Shown: one piece after another, positions 22,501 to 33,379 of the stretch | Numbering within the stretch: the first letter of the stretch is position 1 | Layout: the number at the start of each line of letters is the position of its first letter | Assembly: GCA_000469685.2 (NCBI GenBank) | Contig: LS997562.1 | Coordinates: 25,578,076-25,642,075 of the forward strand | DNA from: Haemonchus contortus | Taxonomy: Eukaryota > Nematoda > Chromadorea > Rhabditida > Trichostrongylidae | Direction: 5' to 3' | Length of the DNA stretch: 64,000 bases | Position numbers and translations under genes: made by a program | Notes under the pieces: model-generated | Database searches by the model: none | What the model was told of the DNA's origin: nothing | The model's input: only the letters and a program-made list of their open reading frames with translations

Positions 22501-22899
22501 ACGCTGTTCTATGCGCCAAGGTAACGAGATCAATTCTCGACAAAAGCTACCACAGGGGAGATTGAATAATATCTTCGATCGGATATCCAAGCCAAAAAAA
22601 AACTAGCTTTTGAACAGAGTTGTAACTAAAATATAAAACAAAAAATCGATTCAACATTTTTTGTTCGATTTTCTATTCCTTATAACAAAAATTTTCTACC
22701 GATTCCAGAAGATGGTAGGCTTCCAGACAACGTCCATCATTCAGGAGGTCATCAATTTCGTCGAAAGAACTCTCCTGAAATTAGTTCGCATATAGTTTGA
22801 GTAGATTGCACCATTCCTTTTAATGCAGACACCCTTGAGACGCCCATCTCGAGCGAAAAGCTGAAAACTCGCTCACTCGCCCTGGTGCTCCTCCCCTCC

Positions 22900-23470
22900 T
22901 AAGGCTTACCTAAAAAATTGCATGTAAGTCGTGTAACACGAAATAACACGTGACTTCGTGTTTGAATTCTTGATATACTAACACTCTTACGCGTATCCCC
23001 TCACCTCCCCCTCCCTCCCCAACTACACTCGGGTTTGGCTGCTTTTATAATTCGCCGGCTGGCCCGCGAGGGCGCTGGCCGGGGGACTACTCGGTCTGCG
23101 GTATTGGACAAGGTTCAGTTGTAAACAAGTGCCAAGCGCCGCCCCCGGCCGGCGTGCTCGCGCGCTCGCGGGCCGGCCGGCGTACTATGAAGCAGTCTAC
23201 GTGTACTCACGTGCGTCCGAGGACGCGCGCAGCGAATTGAAAATCGTGGCGATCCGAACTACTCCGGCCCCTACTATTGGGGAAAGAACTTGGAGTAGGG
23301 TAATTTAGTAAGGTCGGCCGGTTCTACTAATCTACTCTAGTTCGAGTTTTGGCCCAATGATAGGCGATAAACTCGTTCAAACCCCCACGAATTTCGCAGC
23401 GCGATTTGCCGCGCGCACCCTTTGAGGCACATAAGTCCCGTCCTCCACTACATCCTCACCGAACTTCAAT
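22900..23470. repeat. GC-rich palindromic repeat (CCGGCCGGCGG family, copy 1)
   Basis: Contains GGGCCGGCCGGCGTACTATG and AAGCAGTCTACGTG; the palindromic core and the TATGAA-CAGTCTACGTG stretch recur at 44605-44715 and (core) 58130-58260. GC content is far above the surroundings. Non-coding; class unknown. Confidence 0.6.
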
Positions 23471-23802
23471 TTGATGTTGCAACAAGCAATCAAAGATGAA
23501 TACCAACTCACCATACTGACGTCCTTTCGTAAGAAATGCTCTAGTTACTATGAATGGTTCTTACCACACCTCGATTACGTACGCTGTTTATCATTTCGTT
23601 ATCAACATTTTGCGAATGTTATTCTACGATATATGTATTACGCCAAGTGTCTGTTGGTTTATCGGTGTGTGACAGGAAATTCATAACTCCTGTTCCGTGG
23701 ATTGTCAAGCAGAAGCATCATTGTCCTACCTATAGTGCGCAGAAATGCCTCTTTTTTTTCTGGGTGTGAAGGGTCAAAAAATGTAGAAGGTTGATGACTT
23801 AC

Positions 23803-23910
23803 TTAAGTAGGACACGCCTATGTTCATCATTTTCTTTGACAAAAAGTGCTTCACGTCTGAAGCAACTCTCAGCAAGTAAGGCGACGGCGTTTTGGGCAGA
23901 AAAATCAATG
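23803..23910 (-). CDS. possible upstream exon of the RMD-family gene
   Basis: Minus-strand open stretch (AESCFRREALFVKENDEH, then RRVLL) ending at a strong donor AA|GTAAGT (exon end 23803). It can join in phase to the 19658 exon if that exon uses the next AG, two bases in. The residues fit the helix that precedes WRLARA in RMD proteins, but with an insertion of about six residues. No good acceptor is visible upstream, so this is tentative. Confidence 0.4.
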
Positions 23911-24334
23911 TTGCAATCTCTCACGAAAAATTTATTAATAAGGACAGCAGAATAATGTTTATTTAGGAAGTCACGGCCCACGGAAAGACGCGAACTTTGG
24001 TTGGCACCGGCGTGAAAATTGACAAAGACGATTTCTCAGAGTGCTTACTGTTGACAGAGATATTAAAACAATGAGCTGACTTCGCTTGATGAAACAGCTA
24101 GTCCTCCTAAGTACGGTGATCCATCGGGCTCCTCAGTATGGTAAATGATTAGAAGAGGAACTGTCGACTGCCTCATCTCAGTTCAGAACCGTTGAAAGAG
24201 AGACTCAAGAACGGGCGGGAAGGAATGGAGGAGAGTACCTTCGTGTAGAATAATACGAATTTCACTGTCATCCTTAGCTTCGAAGTATGAATTATATTGT
24301 AATGAATAAGTGCCTATAAAGTTGGGACGCCCTG

Positions 24335-24680
24335 TATAACGCTGACCTGTGTGTTCGTGTGGGTGTCCGACCGGAAATTCATGCTCCTGTTCCCGTGGAC
24401 CTATGGCGTTTGAATTTTTCATAAATACAGGAAACAGTGTAGGAACACTTACGGTGGGTGGCAGGACCGACGCCCGCCCACGCCCTGCCATTTTCCGATC
24501 GAGCGTTTATTTCACGCAAGTCCCGTTCCCTGCTTGGAACTTTCCCAGAATAGACGCTTGACGGAAAAATCATGTCCCTCGAACAGGGCTTTCAAATTCG
24601 GTAGGAGTAAAGGCGGCAGGATAGAAATACTAATGATAGGTTGCAGGACTAGACTCCGCCCACACGGGGCGCGATGAGTG
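24335..24680. repeat. satellite units of the composite repeat
   Basis: Two to three degenerate units with CCGGAAATTCATGCTCCTG, TAGGAACACTTACGGTGGG and GTAGGAGTAAAGGCGGCAGG, as in the 6.6-7.1 kb block. Just upstream (24310-24334) ACGCCCTGTATAAC looks like a mariner-type end without a partner. Confidence 0.6.
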
Positions 24681-24939
24681 GGAAACTTCAACTTGATCTA
24701 CCGTTGTTTGTACTACTACTGATCTACTGATCTACTGCAAGTTTGTCAAAAGAGGGAGCTGGGCATTAGTTGGCCAATCCAACTGCTTCCTAACATTTGG
24801 GCTGAAGTGCCACCTTTTCTTCTTTTGTTACGTTTTTGTATCATTTGTCGGAAGGTCCAACTTGTGCACGCAAGCGGCGTACCCTGTAAGTGATTTGACT
24901 GACAATGAGAGGAGATCTAGTATGACCTATTGATTCACA

Positions 24940-27600
24940 GGCCCTAGAGAGTATATAAGGGGGCGACCTCTCAGAAATTATTCTTATTCTGATTTCTACT
25001 CGGAGCCCACCCTTCCACGGACCTGCCCCGGCTGCTGCCCTCCTCGACGTAACTTTTTTGGTCTCGGTGTCAGCGTTCAACAATTTTTTCGCATTTTCTT
25101 TGTATCGCTGTTTGTTTCGTATCGCGTTCGTTGTAAATTGCCGGATAAATTATTCGGTTAACTGCCCTTGTTTGTTGGTCGGTCACAAATTGGAACTATT
25201 GGAGTCCTGTCAAACAGTATACGAGGGCCGAACCGGTCCAGCAGAGTGCAGTGAGTGACCACGCAACAAGGCAGATCTGTAGAACGGTAGAAAAGAAAGC
25301 TACCAGCAGAGCGAATTGGTATAAGGATCGGCTTCGTGGATTGCGTATTGCTTCTTGTTTTTCGCGAATAATTGCTGTTTTTCGCGATTAGCCTCGTGTC
25401 GTATTCCTCGCCGTTCGTCGTAAGCAGATGAGATAGATGTTGGATGAAGTGGAAATGTGCGAGCCGGATAGGAAGGAGAATGAAACCCCGGTGAGTTTCC
25501 CACACATGAATTGGTGTGTGTGTGTTAGAAGAAATTAGAGATATGATCAAGCAGATCCCTGTTGATATGCGGGAAAAAATGCGGGAACACAAAATTTCCG
25601 CCCGCTATAAGAGCATGCATGAAGAGAGCCTATCAGGTGGAATTGAGCTGGTGTGAAGAAGATAAGAGCGCTAGTAGGGTGCAGCGGCGTCACCCGCCTA
25701 TAGGACACAGAGATCGAGGAAACCCTAAGGGTCAGAGGCATAGAGTCGAAAGAGGATTGGCAAGAGTATATTGAGACAATGGAAGGGGATGGAAATATTC
25801 TGGAAAAGTTGTGTGATGAATGAAATGTCGATGCATTGCAGCAAGTGCTACAGTGAAGAGCCTGAAGAAATCAACAATGGAAATGCAATCAGAGAGCGGT
25901 ATAAAGGAAGCTCACAGAGATTCGGCACAACTGCATAGCTTCACTCGTGCAGGATCAGATGGGCCCACAGATTGGAGTGCGCTCAGGACGCAACTCGAGC
26001 AGCTCTGCAATTCGTTCGGAAATGGGATCAGCCAGCACAGGTCAGGATTCAAATATGAGCCTTTCGAATTATGTACAGTCGTTATCTTGTGCTGATCCCG
26101 AGATTTTCTAAGGGAAACCAGATGAAAATTTTGATGAATTCATTAGAAAGTTCCGTCGGAAACACAGTAAAGTCATAATAGACGACAAGGCATTGATCGA
26201 GGTATTGAGCGATGACCACTCAGGGGGCCGCGCAAAAATTATCGTGAGAACCCTGCGAAGCAGTATCGTTGACAAAGGCTTCGAGGAGGTCGTCAAGGAG
26301 CTAGGTCGGCTGTTATCAAGTGACTGCGTGGCTGAGAGGATGAGAGCGCTTACGGAACTGCACAGTCCGCGAATAAAACCTGGGCAGGACGTTGCAGATT
26401 TTTGCGTCGTCTTGGAGAGCCTGTCTAGAAGGGCAAACCCAGGGAGTGCAGGCGACGCCAGATCTTTAAAGAATGCGCAAATTTTGTTGGAAAATTTGCG
26501 TGAATGGCCCGAACATGTCCAGCTGATAAGGGTTTTGCCGGGCGAGTCTGAAGAACGCATATGATGAAGTCAAGCAAATTGCTTCGAGCCTAGAACAATC
26601 AAGGGTATTGGTCGAAGCAAGTCAGTACAGGAGAGGAGGAAAACCAGTAAAGTGGAAAACTAGGAAGTGCATCTATTCGCGGCGGACAGGAGTAGAACCC
26701 GACTTTCACAAGCGAACTTAGGTTGAGTCAGCCGGCAGTGAGTCAGCGGGTAGTGAAGACAGGAAGGTTATCCCTGTCCCCCGTTTTCAGCGAAAGCAGG
26801 CCAGTGGTTGAGGAGACCGTCAGAAAGTGTTTCAACTGCGCCCAGATTGACCACTTTGCTAGAGAGTTTCTGCGAAAAGTGCAAAAGTGAAAAAAATCGG
26901 TAGTCCGGGTGGAAGCAAGACCAACGACAGAGGTTTGCTTTCGTTGGTCTTGCTTAGCAGTACGTAGCTACGGGGTGAAGACCCGGAAGCAAGGTGCATG
27001 CGTAAGAAAGTCAAGATATATTATTAGGGATGACCGCATCAGCCTTGATTGATAGTGGCTCGCTGGTGAGCATCATACCGATAACGTTGCTGGAAAAGGT
27101 GCAAGCCAACGGATACGACGTCGATGCACTTCCGACTTAGTGCTAAGGAACTAGGGCCTGTGTACGATGCGCCAGGCGCTGAAATGAAAATAGTGGGAGC
27201 AGCCATTCTAGAGGTAATGCTTGATGGTGGCAGGAATTACAAAATAACTTTTCACATATCGCCTCTTCCCCAGGACGAAGTCTTACTGGGAATGAATTCG
27301 CTACAGAAGATAAGAGTGAGGATATCGATTGCTGGTTTCGATGCAGAAGAAGCGAGCGGATGTTCGAAAGGAAAGGGAACTGACCCTAATAAAGTTGAGG
27401 TAGCAGAAGTGACTAGAAGGACATAAGTTTTCCCACGCACGTCGGCCATGATTGAGATAGACTGCAGGGAGCCAGGACCGAAAGAGTTTTGTGGACAAAT
27501 AGGGAAGAGGTTGCAAGTGGGATCCTAAAGGTGTGTGATCAAAGGTACTATCCCAGTGCACAACGATAGGGACACAGCTATTGTTTTCGATGTAGGAGAA
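24940..27600 (+). mobile_element. Gypsy-like LTR retrotransposon remnant (leader, gag, protease)
   Basis: A TATA stretch (AGAGTATATAAGGGGG, 24949) and a leader with GAGGGCCGAACCGG (25227) precede a plus-strand gag. The gag (about 26110-26564) reads GKPDENFDEFIRKFRRKH after an in-frame stop, then IIVRTLRSS and LENLREWPEHV. A zinc-knuckle stretch CFNCAQIDHFARE (26829-26868) lacks its last Cys. A retropepsin active site SALIDSGSLVSIIP (27038-27079) and a further protease segment (27124-27426, with DEVLLGMNSL) follow. The sequence then breaks up; no RT, RNase H, integrase or right LTR is found. Several stops; dead. Confidence 0.75.
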
Positions 27601-27909
27601 GAAGTAGGTGAATGTGGAACGGAAAATGGAATGAAAATTTGAAGACTTGAATCCTCTGCTGCTTGATTCAGGTTATAGAGCAGTAAAAAAAGAAGAAAGA
27701 AGACAACAGTTGATACAACAGTTTTCTGACGAGTTCGAGTTAGACATACATAAATTGAAATTAGCTATCTGATAAGTTTGTGACTGTTCTCTTGTATTTG
27801 AGATTCAAGTACAGCTTCCTTGTTCACAGAAATGGAAGGAAATAGGAGTCACAGAGACCCTCATGTTTGCCTCTCTCCAGATTGAAACATTTGAGACAAG
27901 AAGCTTCTC

Positions 27910-28262
27910 CTACAATCCATGTACATCACGTTGTTTTACTCGAATTATTGCATCAAATATATATCTTTCCGTCATTTTCGGTCGCAACGCCATCGTTCTG
28001 CATACCTCGTCCGAGTACTTCTGAAATGTGATATATATTGGAAAAGATGCAGTACTTCTGGCGAAAAAGAAAGTAAACGGCTATTTCGAAGGAAGTGTTA
28101 CCGTGAAATCGGCGAGATCCTTTTCGACACGCTCACGGAATTCCGCAATCTCGTCAAACAGATCGTAAATAGTGATGAAAGCCGCCATCAAGAAAAGCAG
28201 GCACCCAATATAGGATCCAAGAATGCAATAAAACTGAATGGTTGGACCCTGAACGGTTTTAT
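27910..28262 (-). pseudogene. cuticle-collagen N-terminal domain, no collagen repeat found
   Basis: Two minus-strand exons, 28262-28102 (acceptor TATAACAG, donor ACG|GTAACA) and 28020-27910 (acceptor CATTTCAG), join in phase. Exon 1 gives a membrane segment (YCILGSYIGCLLFLMAAFIT) followed by IYDLFDEIAEFRERVEKDL, and exon 2 continues KYSDEVCRTM, the order seen in nematode cuticle collagen N-terminal domains (hydrophobic anchor, IY-x2-I, amphipathic helix, ...W/C..M). In a real collagen a Gly-X-Y region would follow; here a stop comes 26 codons later and retroelement DNA lies beyond, so this may be a truncated gene or a fragment whose other exons lie elsewhere. The first exon with the start Met was not found. 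Confidence 0.55.
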
Positions 28263-28599
28263 CTGTTATATGTAGTTTGCCTGCCCATAGACTCTATAGA
28301 AAAAAAAGTTCAACATTCCGGAGTGGTCAATACAATTCTAGAAGTCATGTTGCCGTTTACATTGATTAGTTTTTTGGCTCTGCCCCGGTAACTGGAGCCC
28401 AAGAGTCAACTATTCATGAGTCAAAGAAATGCACCAACATCCCCTGAGGCGCTGTATCTTTCAGATAGGTCTGTGAAAGCTGAACCAATTTCGAAAGACT
28501 GCAAACACATAGAGTACTTGAACTACCGAAATGCATGGGTTATTCACGAATCTGACACCCTCTCCAAGGGCACGGTCCACGATGAAAACGGTCACTGAG

Positions 28600-28990
28600 T
28601 TCTTCCTTTAGGAATACTCGGTGGCCTCCAAGGGAATAGAAAGGATCTTCTCGCGTCCAAAAACTCGAAAGTTAGGGCATGGTGGAAGCCCTGTTCCTCG
28701 CGCAGCCTTCCCGCCCCTCGATCGACGTCACGTCAGACGAGTGTCGAGGCGATACAGATTGCATTATTGCACCACCACACGTACGCATTGACACAATAGC
28801 TCGTACGAACACCCTCTCTTCTTCGTTCCTCCGATCTCATTCTCGTCCAGGCCCCTCTTTTGAAGCCTTTCTTCACTTTCGAAACACCGATTCACGCAGT
28901 TCCTTCATCGCACTATTTCCCGTCTTATCTTCCACTCATCGTCATAATCTGGATTACCCAAAATTATCGTGAAATGTGCCTTTAGAAGTT
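28600..28990. repeat. diverged repeat ending in CAAAATTATCGTGAAATGTGCC
   Basis: The 3' part resembles the end of the repeat at 47515-47975 (shared AAAATTATNGTGAANTGTGCCTTTA). A 97-codon open frame (28679-28972, +) is Ser/Arg-rich and unrecognised. Confidence 0.4.
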
Positions 28991-29154
28991 TGATATCTGG
29001 ATCATAATCCCTCTTAGCAATGAATCGGTTCATTCATTATAAAAAGACGGAACTGCCAATACTAGGCGAGCATCTTGTCTGTGACAGTGAAAAAAAGAGA
29101 TTCGCCAGGTTTCCATTGGATAGTAGTTACTATCTAAATAGTATCTCGGAGACA

Positions 29155-29420
29155 GGGAACGAGGTGGTGTAGTGGCAAGTGGTGTCACTGTCACACGCAT
29201 GATCAGCCCTTCTAATCCCGGATCGATATCTGCTCTAGCCAACCAAACTTTCCATCGTGGACAGTTAATTGGTAATCGACTTGTCTGGGAGGATCGATGC
29301 ATTGACTTGTAGGAGTCAGTGCATAGGCCACATATGCATTCGTTACGCCATTACGATTATCGGTGGGAGTCGAATGGGAGGATAATCCCTTGGACGAGAT
29401 CGATTACCACCAACATTCTT
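29155..29420 (+). repeat. tRNA-derived SINE (copy 1)
   Basis: Pol III A box in GGTGGTGTAGTGGCAAGTGG and a decayed B box in CTTCTAATCCCGGATCG, followed by a body (CCAACCAAAC..., GATCGATGCATTGACTTG, ATTCGTTACGCCATTACGAT) found in other copies at 42.8, 46.1, 51.2, 53.2 and 57.4 kb. Confidence 0.7.
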
Positions 29421-29652
29421 TACCACAGGGCGAAGGTGGCCCTCCCTCGCCGTTCTTACGGAAATGCTACTGCACTCAGAAGAACAACGAAAATTCATAT
29501 ACAGTCTTTACTATAATCTCTTCCACGCCACGTCTACCTTCTACATACCAATAAGCAGAAGGCACATATATGTTATCTCCTCAGTAATTCCTTCCCTTTA
29601 TTTTGAGATGGCGCCATGTCGAATTGCACGACACGCAGTCCCGACACATTTA

Positions 29653-30916
29653 CAGGGTGGGCCAAAATTATGATTACAGCGCGCGCTGACGTTCATAGCA
29701 AATTTTTTCTGAGTTCATAACAATTCATTTAACTTCTTCCATTCTACAAGGTAGCTTACATTGTTACCTTTCTAATGATACTAAACTTTTGAAAGATTTT
29801 GAAAATAATATAAGCGTAACTAGTCCGTGAATCAAACGTTGCTTTGCATTTACAAGCACTTTTGGCACGGTGCATCTACAGACGAACTAGCGTAACAAGG
29901 CAGTTGGTGCATTCAACCATAAGACGCTCTCGAGAGTTGGGAATAATTGCAGGTAGGAGTGGTAAACCAAGGAGATCTGTGGTTATATTTAGGGGAAGTT
30001 TTAAGGAAGCAGGGCAAAGGTCTACGTAGCAGCAAAATTCATTCTGAGTCCAAAAAGGCTAAATGAATGGATACCTCATGAAATTTTCTGCGTGAAATCG
30101 TGAAGCATCACCTGCACAACGGGACCCTTATACGATCAGAAAGTGATCTCCCCAGTGAGCAGGTTAAAGAGAAGAGAAAGGTTGGCTAACAAAAGCTGCC
30201 TGTCGCATCCGAAAAAATTGTCGTATGGAATTCCTGTTCACCGACGAAAAGATATTCCCAGTGGAATAGGCGCTCAATAAGTAGAGCGATAAGATTTATA
30301 TGGAGCTTAAATGATTGAAAGTGATACAGCACCTGGCTCACTAACTTTCTGTGATGGCCTGTGCTAGCGTCACCGCCGAGGCAGAGACACCGATTATTCT
30401 TGTAAATTATGGAGTGAAAGTTGGTTAGGAGGCCTGTTTGATCTCTTCGTGCGCAACAGGACACTTTGGTGATTCGAACCGGTCATATTGTCAAGATGAA
30501 GCTCCAGGCCGCAGAACAGAAATTGCCTAGAAATTTCGTAAAAGGGGTTTCTTGACTTCATAACCTTCGATCAGTAACCACTCTGGAGCCCTGACGTAAA
30601 TCCCATGAATGTCTCCATGTGGTCAGCCTCTGAGATGAAAGCATCCTTCAGTCAAAATAAGAGAAGAAATGATCTCGAAAATGCTTAGCAAAAAGCCGGG
30701 ACCAACTCAATGACCCTAGCTGCGTGCCACCGTCAATGCCGTCCATCGTCGTCTCTGGGGTTGGGCAAAAGCAGAAAGCAACAGATCCCAATGTCAACGT
30801 ACAGTTTTGATAAGAAATTAGTCATAAACACTTTAATGAAATTGGTTTGCTCTATTGGCTTTCTATTCGTTTTCTGCGATGGAATGTCTGTGTAATCATA
30901 ATATTGGCCCACCCTG
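29653..30916 (+). mobile_element. Tc1/mariner-superfamily transposon, strongly decayed
   Basis: TA duplications flank inverted ends CAGGGTGGGCCAAAATTATG and CATAATATTGGCCCACCCTG. The plus-strand remnant has STIRRSRELGIIAGRSGKPRR (29925-29985, the DNA-binding linker type RSRELG...RPGRGR) and PLWSPDVNPMNVSMWS (30587-30634), the SPDxNPxD catalytic block. Stops and frameshifts are everywhere between. Confidence 0.85.
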
Positions 30917-31309
30917 TATACAAAGAGTTCTCGTTCAGTTACTATATAAATCCTGGCTCAACTAGTCACGCGGTACATGTCGGAATGCACCTCCTGGAAT
31001 CTAATCAAACTGTGTCGCAGTCTATGAAGGGAGACCTAGACAATGTTTGTTTTTATGGCCCATCTGTAATTTATGAACTCAAGGACCATCCTGAATTCCC
31101 AGGACACTTGATGAGGAGCGACCATGCGAGCGGTCCTGATTCAAGGGGAGGGGGATCACCACGATCAATGAATCCACACTGTTCAGCGAGAATACCCTCG
31201 ATGCTATCGAAACAGAAGCGGTATTCAAGCCCTGGCCCACTAGAGTATTCACATTCATTGTATAACTTTGCTGCTCTGAGCCTGTGCTTTGTGAGCTCTT
31301 AAGCAACTT

Positions 31310-32411
31310 CGGGACCAGTCATCTTAACCTTATAATTGACAGAGCTCGGGAGCCTTTGCGATTGCTCTTCCCAACCTCGGAGGCCTCGACAAAACTGCTG
31401 CTCTTCTGCCATGTTTCCTTTATCGCTTCTCTGCATAGCCTCGCAAGTTCGGATGTTGACTGGTTACTGCCTGTAGTCGCGCGATTCCACGCTGCCGTAT
31501 CTGCTTGAGTGTCTTCGAAAGAGAAGTTTTTTGGCACCTTTGAGACTCCGCTTTCCTGGCACTATCGTGAAGATATTAGACGAACCGGTTGTATTCTTCA
31601 TCAATATTGTAGCTGACGGAATTTCCCCACAAACTCGCCAGTAAAGCGAAGTGAGAACACTTTTCGGTTTCTGAACTTCACAGCTCTCTCCCCACGCACT
31701 GAAAAGCTGAATCTAGCGCGGAGGAAACGATGATTCAAAGTAGAATTTTGGGGCGAGAGCGACGTCAGTCAGACAAAACTTTCGGTTAAAGACAATGTGA
31801 TTCATTGAATATGGAACTGTCCACCAGGTGACTCCCATGTCCACCGCAAATGAGAGGGTTTTGGAATTTCGAGTTACCATGGATTGTGTGGGTCGACATG
31901 ATGAACTCGGAGAACCTTTCACCCTGCTCGTTCCATTCCAATCCATGAGACTTCATGTGAAGCTCTTCAGCCGTTCATCTGGGGTGTTGGCGCTGAAATT
32001 ACCGACGATGACCCAGAGAAAGTATGCTCTTCTCCGTAGAGCCTCCTCAGATCTATACAAAACGCTTCTAGCTCTCCTCCTATGTAGTTCAATGTTGTTC
32101 GTAAAAAACGAAGATCGTTGGAGCAGGGATTGGGCCACATCTTCACATTCGCAAGCGTCCGACTCGAGCTGTCAACCTTTTGTACGAAATGTTGCCGTGG
32201 ACGGATGCGTGTTGACGAGGGCATTTACACCGCCAAGGAACAGTTCTTCTTCAGTTTTGAAAATAACGTACATCGGGCGGTGCATTCTCGTCTCGGTCAG
32301 TCCGATGCCGTCGTATTTGATCTTCCTGGCTTGCATCAAGAGATCTTTAATACATGCTTCCGATGCAAGCGTTTGTGCATTGAAAGGGTCGTGGTGCGAT
32401 CCACGCGTCAA
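31310..32411 (-). mobile_element. RTE-type LINE, endonuclease part
   Basis: The minus-strand frame starts near 32411 with NAQTLASEACIKDLLMQARK and DGIGLTETRMHRP (catalytic Glu of the APE-type endonuclease in LTETR). It continues in other frames with FCIDLRRLYGEEHTF (near 32060) and FNRKFCLTDVALAPKFY (near 31760), and ends in the linker KETWQKSSSFVEASEVGKSN (near 31390). These are in the order of RTE elements. The residue before His in the EIDH motif reads Asn. Frameshifts; inactive. A MITE copy abuts its upstream side at 32392. Confidence 0.8.
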
Positions 32412-32776
32412 TATAATGAGGTCATCGGACGAGACACACTAACATCATGCCTACCATCATAATGGGAGGAATAAGAACTTGTAAGTAACACAAGTAAAAA
32501 AATGACCAACTATGCACGTTTACGAAACGATTGCGTTTTCTAGGATCAAAAAACTTGAAGTTATTCTCATTTCGAACGTTTGACAAATAAATTGTTGACC
32601 TATGAAGTGAATTTTCAATCTCGAAAGTGCTTCATTGTCATAGTGAAGAGATTTGCTCTATTCATGGTGAGGCCGTGGACCACGCAAATCTTATTTGGTC
32701 CATCTCAACAGAAAGGTACTGAAGCAATTCTTCGTGCACGAAGAGCTCTAATTGGGTCACGCGTGAATCGCGAACC
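32392..32776. mobile_element. MITE, second copy of the 3764-4153 family
   Basis: Left end GTGGTGCGATCCACGCGTCA and ATATAATGAGGTCATCGG; body shares ACTATGCACGTTTACG, TAAATTGTTGACCTATGA, AAGAGATTTGCTCTATTC and TTATTTGGTCCATCTCAACA with copy 1; right end GGGTCACGCGTGAATCGCG then a C run. The right inverted repeat is more decayed than in copy 1. Confidence 0.8.
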
Positions 32777-33075
32777 CCCCTCCCCCTCCCCCCCCCCCAT
32801 CGAGAGTACAAATCGCCATTTTAATCCTCTTCTCTTATGCAGCCTGCTTTGCCCCCGAGACCCGTTTTATTTTTTTTGGCGTATGGATACCCACATGAAG
32901 CGCGTGCCAACCTCTAATACGGGGGTAGGGGAGGTTTGGAGGGGGAGGAGCACTCTTGGCCGTGTGGACATGCAGGCGTACCGTTGAATTTGTATCCATA
33001 TATATATGTATACAAATTCCCGTCCTGTCGCCTGTGCTCCTACCAAGTTTGAACGCTTCCCGTCCTGTCGCCTTT

Positions 33076-33124
33076 TTGTATTTTTTCCTTAAAATACTTT
33101 TTGTATTTTAAGGAAAAAATACAA
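33076..33124. repeat. hairpin with 22-bp perfect arms
   Basis: TTGTATTTTTTCCTTAAAAT and AC pair with GT and ATTTTAAGGAAAAAATACAA across a 5-T loop. The following segment (AAAGAGAAATCCAAAGTCTT) recurs at 33705-33743. Confidence 0.85.
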
Positions 33125-33182
33125 AACGTAAAGAGAAATCCAAAGTCTTTCTTTTACATAAGGAAGTTTACTTATATATCTA

Positions 33183-33306
33183 TATATAATATATCAATTC
33201 ATTTCTTGAATAGACCTGGACCTGGAAGTATTTACTACATTGCAGTTTGTAGTAAATACTTCCAGGTCCAGGTCTATTCAAGTAATGAATTGATATATTA
33301 TATATG
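33183..33306. repeat. large hairpin with about 56-bp arms
   Basis: TTGAATAGACCTGGACCTGG followed by AAGTATTTACTAC pairs with GTAGTAAATACTT and CCAGGTCCAGGTCTATTCAA; the arms extend outwards through AATATATCAATTCATT. The loop is 10 nt (ATTGCAGTTT). One arm's core recurs as AAATACTTCTAGGTCCAGG with TCTATTCAAAAAATGAATTG at 34809-34852. Confidence 0.9.
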
Positions 33307-33379
33307 GATATTATATATCCATATATATGTATATGGATATATATACTTATATAAACATTGCTGAAGAGCATAATGAAAG

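Noticed and set aside
31079..31306. Continuation of the RTE element downstream of 31310
   Set aside because: The frames here do not match the RTE RT domain; the LINE match ends with the linker near 31.3 kb.
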